Notes under the pieces: model-generated | What the model saw: the letters and a program-made list of their open reading frames with translations, nothing else | Told to the model about the DNA's origin: nothing | Database searches by the model: none | Source of the DNA: Acidobacteriota bacterium | GTDB taxonomy: Bacteria > Acidobacteriota > Terriglobia > UBA7540 | Length of the DNA: 64,000 nucleotides | Assembly (NCBI GenBank): GCA_902812465.1 | Contig: CADDZE010000007.1 | Span: forward strand, 1 to 64,000 | Direction: 5' to 3' | Translations under genes and position numbers: made by a program | Shown: positions 27,682 to 35,749 of the stretch, one piece after another | Layout of the letters: each line of letters opens with the position of its first letter | How positions within the stretch are numbered: the first letter of the stretch is position 1

Positions 27682-27999
27682 CTAAAGGGTCGGTGGCTCT
27701 TCTCGAGCGGTGCCGAAGTGGAGGTGTGGATCTCCGGCTATTCCTTCGGCTGTAATGCGGAGCCTCACCGGATGGCCTCGGCCGAACTTGCGCGTCATCC
27801 AGTCCTCCATATCCGCGCGCAGGGCATCCAAGTCAACGCGGAAGCCCGCTTCCAGGAGGCCGTCGGCCACCGGCAGGGTATCGTCAAAGGCGGAGCGGCC
27901 CGTGAAGCTCCTCATGCAAAAGCTGTCAAGCCACTGCATGGGGCAAGGTCGGGGCGTTCCAGGCTCGAGAACCTCTACACGAAGCTTGCGGGCAAACAT
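27682..27999 (-). CDS. Small protein, function unknown
   Basis: A 105-aa frame on the minus strand. Its second half has high G+C at third codon positions, as real genes here do, while the overlapping plus-strand frame does not. AGGGA lies about eleven bases upstream of the ATG. Recognisable pieces are CPMQWLDSFCMRSFTG and a predicted amphipathic helix VDLDALRADMEDWMTRKFG. I recognise no family. It stands alone between the flippase-like gene and the DnaC-like gene. Confidence 0.5.
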   Translation of the reverse strand: MFARKLRVEVLEPGTPRPCPMQWLDSFCMRSFTGRSAFDDTLPVADGLLEAGFRVDLDALRADMEDWMTRKFGRGHPVRLRITAEGIAGDPHLHFGTAREEPPTL

Positions 28000-28186
28000 G
28001 ACGCAACCATTCCCTGGATATGGCGAAGGTATTACAAAACCTAGCGGCGAAGGCGGCTGCCGGATGTAACGTCAGAGTTAGGGTTTAACCCCGGAGTCAA
28101 AAAGGACCGGCTGGGCGCAATGCTGATGAACGACATCCCGAAGACCTGTGGAGCCTCCCTGGTCGCCAAACTTTTGGCAAAGCATT

Positions 28187-28966
28187 TCAGTCAGCATGGA
28201 AGCGGTATCCCGCTTGCTTGATAGCTTTCCGATAGTCGTCGGAGTGCATCTCAACCAGTTTACACATCTCGTACAGGCGCGAAGCGAGCGTAGCCCCGAA
28301 GTGGTTCAGCGTTCGTTCGAGGTCGGGAATAGCTTCGCCGGAGGGCATCACGGCGTTGCCGGCGTCCTTTGGCGGGACTAACGTGGTGGTGATCAAGGTT
28401 ACGCGCTTCTGGTTGTAGCGCGAGTTGATGATATAGGCGAGGGTTTCCTTCACCCAGTCGCTGGGGTTAGCGGCCGCCATCTCGTCGAGCAGGAGTACCT
28501 CCGTGTCCAGCACCGGCTGGAGGACACGCAACTCGGAAGTTTGCGAGACGGGGTTGTAGCTGTCCTGGATCTCCTTCAGCAGGTCATGGAAGTCATAAAA
28601 GAGGCACGGCACCCCTTTGCGCAGCATCAGCTCGCGCAGCACCGCTACGGCCAAGTGGGTCTTGCCCACGCCGGTCGGGCCGACAAATAGCAGCCCGAAC
28701 TCCGTAGGATACTCTTCGACGAACTTCTCAGCTACCCGGCGTGCCCACCAGAGTGACCTATTTTCCTGGCCAGATTGGCGCGTTTTGCGGACGTCGAAGT
28801 TCTCAAGGGCACAGTGCTCGTAGCGGCGTGGAATGCGGCCCTGCTCGAGGAGTTGCTGGATGCGCTTCGTAGCGCTACACTCGCACCGTACCAGCCGGCG
28901 GATCCCGTTCGCCTCCACCGGGCGCCATCCCGTACCATCACACTTCGAGCAATCCCTTCTGGCCAC
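28187..28966 (-). CDS. DnaC/IstB-like AAA+ ATPase with N-terminal Cys cluster
   Basis: About 259 aa from GTG 28966; the frame is open further upstream but that part is not protein-like. The N-terminus has C6, C9, C28 and C30 (CSKCDGTGW and RCECS), a likely metal site. Walker A GPTGVGKTH lies at about 96-104, Walker B VLLLDEMA near 157-164 and a sensor-1-like LITTTL near 190. DnaC/DnaI/IstB ATPases load the replicative helicase or act with transposases. No IS transposase gene is adjacent, so a helicase-loader-type role is more likely. A similar Cys cluster occurs in DnaI-like loaders. Confidence 0.85.
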   Translation of the reverse strand: MARRDCSKCDGTGWRPVEANGIRRLVRCECSATKRIQQLLEQGRIPRRYEHCALENFDVRKTRQSGQENRSLWWARRVAEKFVEEYPTEFGLLFVGPTGVGKTHLAVAVLRELMLRKGVPCLFYDFHDLLKEIQDSYNPVSQTSELRVLQPVLDTEVLLLDEMAAANPSDWVKETLAYIINSRYNQKRVTLITTTLVPPKDAGNAVMPSGEAIPDLERTLNHFGATLASRLYEMCKLVEMHSDDYRKAIKQAGYRFHAD

Positions 28967-29099
28967 GTTGCCGATTCTAGCAGGTTGACCAAGCCAGTGC
29001 GGAAGGCAACTCCGCAGTACCAAGCTTCTGGTGAGGCCCGTTCCCAGCGCGTCAAGGCGGCCGGGAGTGGGGAGCGAGGGCAGCCGTAGCTTCTTTTGG

Positions 29100-29528
29100 T
29101 CAAGCTGGGCGCGGCGGCTTGGGCCGTGGGCTCTCCACCCGGCGCGGGGCGGCACGAACCAGCTGGGGCGGTCCGACCCGCACCATCGCGTTCACCGGTG
29201 ATCGGCTGGCCCGGCCCAACATCTCCTGGCGGACGAACTCCACGAAGGCGCGCATCTGCTGTTCCATTTGCTCTAGCCGCTCCCGCATGTTCAGGATGAT
29301 CTCGGTCCCGGCCAGGTTCACGCCCAGGTCGCGCGTGAGGTGCAGGATGGTCTCGAGCCGTTCGAGATCTTTCTCCGTATAGAGGCGGGTATTGCCTTCG
29401 CTGCGCGACGGTGTCAGTAAACCCTCGCGCTCGTACATGCGCAGTGTCTGAGGATGGAGACCATACTTCTCTGCCACCGCGCTGATCATGTAGCCCACAG
29501 GACGTCGTTTCGGGTTTGCTCGGGCCAT
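29100..29528 (-). CDS. hspR: HspR, MerR-family heat-shock repressor
   Basis: A 142-aa protein. The MerR-type winged HTH (about 13-80) has ISAVAEKYGLHPQTLRMYER, then LLTPSRSEGNTRLYTEKDLE, and a coiled segment ILNMRERLEQMEQQMRAFVE. The C-terminal tail is Pro/Arg-rich. HspR represses dnaK operons by binding HAIR inverted repeats and uses DnaK as co-repressor. Its position as last gene after dnaK and dnaJ is the classical arrangement, and a HAIR-like site overlaps the dnaK promoter at 33272-33292, so autoregulation is likely. Confidence 0.93.
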   Translation of the reverse strand: MARANPKRRPVGYMISAVAEKYGLHPQTLRMYEREGLLTPSRSEGNTRLYTEKDLERLETILHLTRDLGVNLAGTEIILNMRERLEQMEQQMRAFVEFVRQEMLGRASRSPVNAMVRVGPPQLVRAAPRRVESPRPKPPRPA

Positions 29529-29615
29529 AGTTCTGACTGAAGCGACGTCGGGCGGGCGAGGGGGCGGCCGAAGAAACCATCGGCGACGGCCGCCGCTCTC
29601 GCCCCGATGCCCTAA

Positions 29616-30797
29616 CTAATGTAAGCTGCCTACTTCCTTTAGATCCTTACGGGGATCCTCCGGGTTCAGCCTCGCTAGTTCGCGCAAGAGCTCCTTCGTG
29701 CGCTCGTCTGCTACGCGCGGCACCACCACCTGGATCTCCACAAACTGGTCACCGCGCGCGTCGCCCCGCAGCGACGGTGCACCCCGGCCGCGCAGGCGCA
29801 GCTTCTGCCCGCTCTGCGTACCAGGAGGAATGCGGATAGTGCTCAGCCCGTCCAGCGTTGGAACCTCTACTTTCGCTCCCAATGCTGCTTCGGTGACGGT
29901 AACCGGCAGCTTAACGTAGATGTTATCGCCTTTGCGTTCGAAGAAGGGATGCGGTTCCACGTCGGTGATGATCACCAAGTCGCCCGGCGGACCGCCGTTC
30001 ACGCCCGCGTTCCCTTTGCCGGGCACACGCACCCGCGAGCCGGTGTCCACCCCTGGAGGGATCCGGACTTCGAGCGTCTCCGGCTTGCGGGTGTAGCCGG
30101 TGCCATTGCAAGACGGGCATGGGCGGCGGCGCCTTCCGCTGCCGCCACATTCCGGACAGGGCCCGGAGAAGCGCATGACGCCCGCTTGGCGGCTGATCTT
30201 GCCCGTCCCACCGCAGGCCGTGCACACCACGGAGGCACCGCTGGCCGTTCCCGTGCCGTGGCACGTGGGGCAAGCTTCGTTGCGTGCGATCGTGAGCCTT
30301 ACCTTGGTGCCGCGCATCGCGTCCCAGAAGCCTAAATGCATGCGGTGCTCGATGTCCGAGCCGCGCAGCGGACCCTCGGGCTCTTCCTCCGACTCTCCGA
30401 CGCGCGAAAAGAAGGAGGAGAAAAGATCGCGGAAGGAGGAGGCGAATCCACTCCGGCGGTCGGCCGGCTCCTCACCCATGTTCATGAAGTCGAAGCCGGA
30501 GAAGTCGAAGCCGCCCGCTGTGCCGGCGCCGGGCGGCGGCCCCGGCTGATAGCCTGGTGGAATGTTGTCAGCATAGAAGCCGTACTGGTCGTAGATCTGC
30601 CGCTTCTTTTCATCGCTCAGGACTTCGTAGGCTTCGGAGATCTCCTTGAACTTCTCCTCGGCTGCCTTGTTACCCGGGTTCAGATCGGGATGGTACTTCC
30701 GGGCCAGATGACGATAGGCCTTGCGGATCTCCTCGGGCGTGGCCTTCCGGTCCACTCCGAGGATAGCGTAGTAATCTTTTTGGGTTCCAACAGGCAT
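29616..30797 (-). CDS. dnaJ: Chaperone DnaJ
   Basis: A 393-aa type I J protein. The J domain (about 6-75) has the HPD motif in [14 protein letters not shown]-like linker with [19 protein letters not shown] follows. Four CxxCxGxG-type zinc motifs lie at about 180-245 ([32 protein letters not shown]). The C-terminal substrate-binding domain has [17 protein letters not shown] and [13 protein letters not shown]. It stimulates DnaK ATPase and delivers clients. It lies between the small Cys/His gene and hspR in the dnaK operon; a 149-base structured gap separates it from the former. Confidence 0.97.
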   Translation of the reverse strand: MPVGTQKDYYAILGVDRKATPEEIRKAYRHLARKYHPDLNPGNKAAEEKFKEISEAYEVLSDEKKRQIYDQYGFYADNIPPGYQPGPPPGAGTAGGFDFSGFDFMNMGEEPADRRSGFASSFRDLFSSFFSRVGESEEEPEGPLRGSDIEHRMHLGFWDAMRGTKVRLTIARNEACPTCHGTGTASGASVVCTACGGTGKISRQAGVMRFSGPCPECGGSGRRRRPCPSCNGTGYTRKPETLEVRIPPGVDTGSRVRVPGKGNAGVNGGPPGDLVIITDVEPHPFFERKGDNIYVKLPVTVTEAALGAKVEVPTLDGLSTIRIPPGTQSGQKLRLRGRGAPSLRGDARGDQFVEIQVVVPRVADERTKELLRELARLNPEDPRKDLKEVGSLH

Positions 30798-30892
30798 GAG
30801 AGGCTAGTGGCCACTGGCTAGTGAACAACACCCTAGTGCCCGGTCGCGGAAGGCAACAACCCTGGCCGGCACTTGGCTCCCCTGCTTACCCT

Positions 30893-30930
30893 GGCTGACC
30901 ATCCCGAACCGGCTGCCCCCTTGGTCAGCC
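30893..30930. other. 9-bp inverted repeat in the gap before dnaJ
   Basis: GGCTGACCA (30893-30901) and TGGTCAGCC (30922-30930) are perfectly complementary around a 20-base loop. The repeat starts 17 bases past the stop codon of the small Cys/His gene and 96 bases before the dnaJ start. It could be an RNA processing or attenuation structure that lowers dnaJ-hspR expression relative to dnaK. Nearby, GGCTAGTG occurs twice (30802-30809, 30816-30823). Confidence 0.45.
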
Positions 30931-30946
30931 CCGGCTGCCAGTTCGG

Positions 30947-31165
30947 TCAGTTTTTCGTGAACCTAGAAATAGAGCTCAAATGATCCGGACAATGCGAGGC
31001 CATCCAAGCCTCGATCTGGCGGCGAATTTCCAACGCTAGCGCGGATTGCTGGAGCGATGGCGTGTGGTCCAGCTCAACCTCCACAAACTGCCTCCAGTGG
31101 CACTGGGGGCACTCGACGCCGACATGTGCTCGATGTTCAACCATACTCACACTTTCCCTTTTCAT
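30947..31165 (-). CDS. Small Cys/His protein in the dnaK operon, unknown function
   Basis: A 72-aa protein from ATG 31165, or 65 aa from ATG 31144, which has a GGGA-type site nearby. It has C19 and C22 (VECPQCHWRQF) and a C-terminal HCPDH (about 58-62), which could together bind zinc. The middle is a predicted helix (SALALEIRRQIEAWMASH). I do not recognise the family. Its position between dnaK and dnaJ suggests a role linked to the chaperone system or its control. Confidence 0.6.
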   Translation of the reverse strand: MKRESVSMVEHRAHVGVECPQCHWRQFVEVELDHTPSLQQSALALEIRRQIEAWMASHCPDHLSSISRFTKN

Positions 31166-31243
31166 CCGTCTAGTGCTAGCGAAGCCCAACGCAACTTCAT
31201 TGGGCCAAGATGGGCTCACGCTGCTGCGTCGTCCGATGTCGCG

Positions 31244-33184
31244 CTAGTGCTTTTTCTTTTCATCTGAGTCGATCACCTCGGCGTCGATCACCTCGCCTTC
31301 CGGCCGCCCCTTGCCATCGCTGGCTGCCGGACCGCTGCTGGCTGCGGAAGCTCCCGAGCCTCCCGCCGTGCCCGCGGCTTGCCCCGCTTGCCGGTACATG
31401 GCCTCGGCAAGCTTGTGAGAGGCCTGCGTGAGCCGGTCTACTGCCGCCGTAATGGCTGATGTGTCGCTACCCTGAATAGCTTTCTTGGCCTCCTCGATGG
31501 CAGATTCAATGTTGCGGGCATCCGACTCGGAAATCTTGTCGCGATGCTCCTTCAACATCTTCTCCGTCGAGTAGACCATGGCATCCGCCCGGTTTTTAAG
31601 CTCGATCTCCTCCTTTCGCCGACGGTCTTCTTCGGCGTGCAGCTCGGCTTCCCTCTTCATGCGTTCCACTTCTTCCTTGCTGAGGCCACTTGAAGAGGTA
31701 ATGGTGATCTTCTGCTCTTGTCCGGTGGCGCGGTCTTTCGCCGATACGCTGAGGATACCGTTGGCGTCAATATCGAATGTCACCTCGATCTGGGGAACGC
31801 CGCGCGGAGCGGGCGGGATACCAACCAGATGAAACTTGCCTAGAGTACGGTTGTCGCGCGCCAGGGGCCGCTCGCCCTGGAGGACGTGGATCTCGACGGA
31901 GGTCTGGTTGTCCGCGGCGGTTGAGAAGACCTCCGTCTTGCGCGTCGGAATGGTAGTGTTGCGCGGAATGAGCGGTGTCATAACCCCACCCAAGGTCTCC
32001 ACGCCGAGCGTCAATGGGGTCACGTCGAGGAGCAACAGGTCCTTCACCTCCCCGGCCAGGACGCCCGCCTGGACGGCTGCTCCAACGGCTACGACTTCGT
32101 CCGGATTCACACCCTTGTGTGGCTCCTTGCCGTGGAAGAGGTTCTTGACGATCTGCTGGATGCGCGGAATCCGCGTCGACCCGCCCACGAGCACCACTTC
32201 GTCAATCTGGTCGGGAGTCAGGCCGGCATCTTCGAGCGCCTGCTTAACCGGACCCACCGAGCGCTGGAAGATGTCCTCGCACATCTGCTCGAAGCGCGCA
32301 CGCGTGAGCTTCATGTTGAGGTGCTTTGGGCCGGAGGCATCGGCCGTGATGAAGGGAAGGTTGATCTCCGTTTCGAGTAGCGTGGAAAGCTCCATCTTGG
32401 CCTTCTCAGCTGCCTCCTTAAGCCGCTGCAAGGCCATCCGATCTTTCGAGAGGTCGATGCCCTGATCACGCCGGAACTCTTCTATGATCCAGTCCATGAT
32501 GCGCTTGTCGATGTCATCGCCCCCTAGGTGGGTGTCGCCGTTCGTGGATTTCACCTCCACGACGCCCTCGCCCACCTCGAGGATCGAGATGTCAAAGGTG
32601 CCCCCGCCGAAGTCATACACCGCAATGGTCTCGTCCTTTTTCTTGTCCAAGCCATAGGCCAGCGCTGCCGCCGTGGGCTCGTTCACAATGCGTAGGACTT
32701 CCAGACCAGCGATCTTGCCAGCGTCCTTGGTGGCTTGGCGCTGGCTGTCGTTGAAGTACGCCGGCACCGTGATTACCGCTTGCGTCACCTTTTCGCCCAG
32801 GTACTGCTCGGCAGCGTCCCGCATCTTTTGCAGGATCATGGCGGAAATCTCCTGGGGCGTGTACTCCTTCCCCAGCGCCACAACCCTAACTCCGCCGTCG
32901 GGCGCTTCCACCACCTTGTAAGGCACCGTCTTAATCTCGTTTTGCACCTCGCTGAAGCGACGGCCCATGAAGCGCTTGATCGAGTAAATGGTGTTCTCCG
33001 GGTTGGTGATGGCCTGCCGTTTGGCCGCCTGCCCGACTAGCCGCTCGCCTGACTTCGTGAATGCCACTACGGACGGAGTCGTACGTGCTCCCTCCGGGTT
33101 GGGAATAACGGTTGGCTCGCCCCCTTCCATGACGGCTACCACCGAGTTGGTCGTTCCCAGGTCGATTCCGATGATTTTGCCCAT
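31244..33184 (-). CDS. dnaK: Chaperone DnaK (Hsp70)
   Basis: A 646-aa full-length Hsp70. The ATPase domain begins [18 protein letters not shown], with [17 protein letters not shown] near 140, [13 protein letters not shown] near 195 and [13 protein letters not shown] near 335. The substrate-binding domain has [14 protein letters not shown] near 390, and the C-terminus ends in [16 protein letters not shown] with a Gly/Ala-rich linker before it. It folds and protects proteins with DnaJ and a nucleotide exchange factor; grpE is not in this operon or elsewhere in the window. Transcription is likely from the promoter at 33263-33291, controlled by HspR. Confidence 0.98.
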   Translation of the reverse strand: MGKIIGIDLGTTNSVVAVMEGGEPTVIPNPEGARTTPSVVAFTKSGERLVGQAAKRQAITNPENTIYSIKRFMGRRFSEVQNEIKTVPYKVVEAPDGGVRVVALGKEYTPQEISAMILQKMRDAAEQYLGEKVTQAVITVPAYFNDSQRQATKDAGKIAGLEVLRIVNEPTAAALAYGLDKKKDETIAVYDFGGGTFDISILEVGEGVVEVKSTNGDTHLGGDDIDKRIMDWIIEEFRRDQGIDLSKDRMALQRLKEAAEKAKMELSTLLETEINLPFITADASGPKHLNMKLTRARFEQMCEDIFQRSVGPVKQALEDAGLTPDQIDEVVLVGGSTRIPRIQQIVKNLFHGKEPHKGVNPDEVVAVGAAVQAGVLAGEVKDLLLLDVTPLTLGVETLGGVMTPLIPRNTTIPTRKTEVFSTAADNQTSVEIHVLQGERPLARDNRTLGKFHLVGIPPAPRGVPQIEVTFDIDANGILSVSAKDRATGQEQKITITSSSGLSKEEVERMKREAELHAEEDRRRKEEIELKNRADAMVYSTEKMLKEHRDKISESDARNIESAIEEAKKAIQGSDTSAITAAVDRLTQASHKLAEAMYRQAGQAAGTAGGSGASAASSGPAASDGKGRPEGEVIDAEVIDSDEKKKH

Positions 33185-33494
33185 GACCGCTCTCCAAAAG
33201 TTTATTCTATAAGTCTGTTCTACCCGCCCACGTAAGATGCTACCTTAGGTTAGTCGGTTGCTATAATGAACCATGAGTGTGAGCCTGTCAAGTATCTAAT
33301 GCCTAGTTAAAAGCAAATCCAGCTAATTTGCCGGATACGTGGGTAACATTAAGAGCTGAGAAGTGGACGGCTGTGGGATAAGGACAGACACGGCGCGGTG
33401 AGCTTTAGAACATGCCATCGGCGCCGTGGCTGCTTTCATTAATCCGGCAGAGTAGCTGTCGTTGCTAAAACATGCCTAACGAGCTGCCGGAAGC
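33185..33494. other. Intergenic region with dnaK control elements
   Basis: About 310 bases between dnaK and the bactofilin gene, both on the minus strand. The dnaK promoter and HAIR-like operator occupy its dnaK-proximal third. The remainder, downstream of the bactofilin gene, shows no hairpin with a T tract that I could identify. Confidence 0.4.
33263..33292 (-). promoter_or_regulatory. dnaK promoter overlapped by HAIR-like HspR operator
   Basis: On the minus strand TTGACA (33286-33291) is followed after 17 bases by CATTAT (33263-33268), a good sigma-70 pair. The 21 bases at 33272-33292 read, on the minus strand, CTTGACA, seven bases, ACTCATG; this matches 11 of 14 defined positions of the HAIR consensus CTTGAGT-N7-ACTCAAG. 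The operator covers the -35, which explains repression by HspR. Confidence 0.7.
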
Positions 33495-33857
33495 TCACGC
33501 CCGTGGCTGGTCGAAAGTGCGAACTTCTCCTTCAAAGTCAGCTTCAGTTTCAACTACAATAATAGGTGTATAGGCGTTCCCTTTCAGTGACGCCCCACGG
33601 TGGATGACAAGCAATTCGCTCGCTTGAACGTCGCCACACACAGTACCGAATAAGTCAACCTTCCTGGCATGGATCTCACAGTGGCAGACCGAGCTTTGAC
33701 CAACCTCCACCTCACCCCAGGAATGGATGCACCCATTCACCGTGCCGTTGATCCGGATCACCCCTGCAGGAGCCTCCAGTTCCCCCGTTATAATAACGTC
33801 TCTCTCAACCAATGCTACGATGGATTCTCGTGGGTGTTCTTTGGCTGGATTACTCAT
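33495..33857 (-). CDS. Bactofilin (polymer-forming cytoskeletal protein)
   Basis: A 120-aa protein of the bactofilin family. Short beta-helix turns are visible: DVIITGELEAPAGVIRINGT, CHCEIHARKVDLFGTVCGDV and ELLVIHRGASLKGNAYTPII. The N-terminal tail is short and polar and the C-terminal tail is only a few residues. Bactofilins self-assemble into filaments without nucleotides. It is the third gene after parA and parB, 56 bases downstream of parB; in Myxococcus, bactofilins position the ParABS machinery, so a similar link is plausible here. Confidence 0.9.
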   Translation of the reverse strand: MSNPAKEHPRESIVALVERDVIITGELEAPAGVIRINGTVNGCIHSWGEVEVGQSSVCHCEIHARKVDLFGTVCGDVQASELLVIHRGASLKGNAYTPIIVVETEADFEGEVRTFDQPRA

Positions 33858-33913
33858 TTCCCTTTAGGCATACCATTCGAACAACCACTACTATAACAGT
33901 AGTTGGCTGTCGA

Positions 33914-34780
33914 TCAGGCTAGCTTCCATGTTATCAGCTCGTAGATTCTTTGTAGATCCGAGCCTGAATAATAACTGATCTCAATACGACCCCGTTTTTC
34001 GTCGCCAACGATTCTTACCTTCGTACCAAGTGTCCTCTCGAGCTCGTTCCGAGCGGAGAGAAGATTGGGATCTTGTCGCGGAGTCGGCTTGGACTGACTG
34101 GAGGCCTTGCGTCCAGCTGCGGCCCGGGCCATCCTTTCGGCCTGACGAACGGAAACTTGGCGCTGGGCAAACAGCTCAGCTAAGCGAAGCTGCTCATCCG
34201 GGCTTTCCATGGCAAGCAACGAGCGAGCATGTCCGCTAGAAAGTCTTCCATCGCGAATCATGGCTTGAACCTGCGGATGCAGCCGAAGGAGGCGTAAGGT
34301 GTTGGTGACAGTTGATCGATCGACACCCAGCTTCTGGCCTATTTCTTCGTGACTTAGTTTGAACTCATCTTGGAGGGCCTTGTATGCCATCGCTACGTCC
34401 AAGGGATTGAGGTCCTCGCGTAGCAGGTTCTCGATGAGCGCTATTTCTAACGCCTCTTTGTCGTTGATTGCCTTAACGATAGCCGGGATCGAATCGAGGC
34501 CTGCCAGCTTCGCCGCCCGCCAGCGCCTTTCTCCTGCAATTAGCTGATAGGTCTCGCCTTGAGGACGCACGAGGATGGGCTGGACCACTCCGCTCGACCT
34601 GATCGAATCGGCCAGCTCTTGGATTGACTCCTCGGAGAAGGTCTGGCGTGGCTGCGATGGATTAGGTTTGATGGAGTGGATTGGTATGTTCTCGACTGCT
34701 GTCTGGTTCGGTGGCGGCAGGGGTGGATGATCGTCCCGAATCAGGGCGCTCAGTCCCCTTCCTAAGGCCTTCCGCGTCAT
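33914..34780 (-). CDS. parB: Chromosome partitioning protein ParB
   Basis: A 288-aa ParB. It starts RKALGRGLSALI, typical of the ParA-contact region. The CTP-binding domain has NPSQPRQTF near 38, IAGERRWRAAKLAGL near 82 (the GERRxR box) and EIALIENLLREDLNPLD near 110. The HTH contains LSHEEIGQKLGVDRSTVTNT near 138. A linker and C-terminal dimerisation domain (GTKVRIVGDEKRGRIEISYY) complete it. ParB loads at parS sites as a CTP-dependent sliding clamp. Its ATG lies inside the parA frame, 119 bases before the parA stop, with AGAGGTGA upstream. Confidence 0.97.
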   Translation of the reverse strand: MTRKALGRGLSALIRDDHPPLPPPNQTAVENIPIHSIKPNPSQPRQTFSEESIQELADSIRSSGVVQPILVRPQGETYQLIAGERRWRAAKLAGLDSIPAIVKAINDKEALEIALIENLLREDLNPLDVAMAYKALQDEFKLSHEEIGQKLGVDRSTVTNTLRLLRLHPQVQAMIRDGRLSSGHARSLLAMESPDEQLRLAELFAQRQVSVRQAERMARAAAGRKASSQSKPTPRQDPNLLSARNELERTLGTKVRIVGDEKRGRIEISYYSGSDLQRIYELITWKLA

Positions 34781-35534
34781 GACTTATCACCTCTTTAGCG
34801 AGTTCCAGATAGCTCTCGGCTCCTCGACAGTTTGGGTCGTACAGGAAAATGGCTTTACCGTGGCTAGGCGCTTCTGCCAGCCGAACGTTTCGGGGTATGG
34901 GCGTCGAGAAGACCTGATCACCAAAGAAGCCCTGAAGGTCTTCGCGCACTTGGCGAGAAAGATTGGTCCGCTCATCGAACATGGTGAGCAAAATTCCCTC
35001 GACCGTGAGGCGGCTGTTGTGGGCTCTCCGAATTCTGATCAGAGTGTCGATCAACTCAGACACGCCTTCGAGGGCGAAATATTCGCACTGAACTGGGATC
35101 AAGACCGAGTCGGCAGCGACTAAGGCGTTTAAAGTCAGCAGGTCGAGGGCCGGGGGGCAGTCTAGAAGGATGAAGTCAAAATCAGCACTCAATGGCTGAA
35201 TGATATCCCGCAGTGTGAATTCCCGTTGAGGTCTCTCAGCGAGCTCGATGGTGGCGCCGACCAAATTTTTCTCGGAAGGGATTATTTTGAGGTGAGGTAT
35301 TTCGGTTTGAAGGGTGATGCCAACGGCTGGAGTTCCGAGGACCATGGCATGATAAATAGACTTCCGAGAGGTATCTCGCTGCAAACCCAAGCCGGCTGTG
35401 CAGTTGGCCTGTGGGTCGCAGTCAACAAGGAGGGTTTCCATTCCCAGGGTGGCCAGGGCAGCGCCAAGATTGATGGCGGTGGTCGTTTTTCCGACGCCAC
35501 CTTTTTGGTTAGCTATTGCGATGATGCGTGCCAC
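34662..35534 (-). CDS. parA: Chromosome partitioning ATPase ParA (Soj)
   Basis: A 290-aa Walker-type ATPase. It begins ARIIAIANQKGGVGKTTTAI with the deviant Walker A KGGVGKTT at about 11-18; DCDPQANCT near 40 and LLDCPPALDLLTLNAL near 125 follow. The start is GTG 35534 with GAGG about nine bases upstream. The last ~40 residues (GTERPDSGRSSTPAATEPDS region) are a polar tail encoded within the parB reading frame region, an overlap of 119 bases. ParA binds DNA non-specifically and is driven by ParB; a parS site lies 89 bases upstream. Confidence 0.97.
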   Translation of the reverse strand: MARIIAIANQKGGVGKTTTAINLGAALATLGMETLLVDCDPQANCTAGLGLQRDTSRKSIYHAMVLGTPAVGITLQTEIPHLKIIPSEKNLVGATIELAERPQREFTLRDIIQPLSADFDFILLDCPPALDLLTLNALVAADSVLIPVQCEYFALEGVSELIDTLIRIRRAHNSRLTVEGILLTMFDERTNLSRQVREDLQGFFGDQVFSTPIPRNVRLAEAPSHGKAIFLYDPNCRGAESYLELAKEVISHDAEGLRKGTERPDSGRSSTPAATEPDSSREHTNPLHQT

Positions 35535-35622
35535 TGAGCGTCCTCTTGGACGATTCAGGCCGAATGTATCAGATAGGGAGTAGGTAGAGCAATAGGATTG
35601 GGGGTGGGGTTAGGAATTCGGA

Positions 35623-35638
35623 TGTTCCACGTGAAACA
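35623..35638. promoter_or_regulatory. parS centromere site
   Basis: The 16 bases TGTTCCACGTGAAACA match the bacterial parS consensus TGTTTCACGTGAAACA at 15 positions. It lies between parA and thyX, upstream of parA, the usual place for at least one parS in a chromosome. ParB should nucleate here. Confidence 0.92.
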
Positions 35639-35680
35639 TAATCTGGGTCCGCGACCAGAACTGATTTGAATCGCCAACCG

Positions 35681-35727
35681 GATAAATTTATATAAACTAT
35701 TGATTTATAAGGACATAAACTATTTAT
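35681..35727. other. AT-rich island near parS
   Basis: Forty of these 47 bases are A or T, against a GC-rich background. It lies 43 bases from parS, between parA and the thyX stop. It might be a promoter or spacer region or an unwinding element of an origin; no DnaA box (TTATCCACA-like) was seen within the neighbouring bases, so an origin cannot be claimed. Confidence 0.4.
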
Positions 35728-35749
35728 GCCTGCATGCGAAACAGGGCGT

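Noticed and set aside
33361-33390. TGTGGGATAA resembling a DnaA box
   Set aside because: It has an extra G compared with the box and no neighbours, so it is not supported as an origin.
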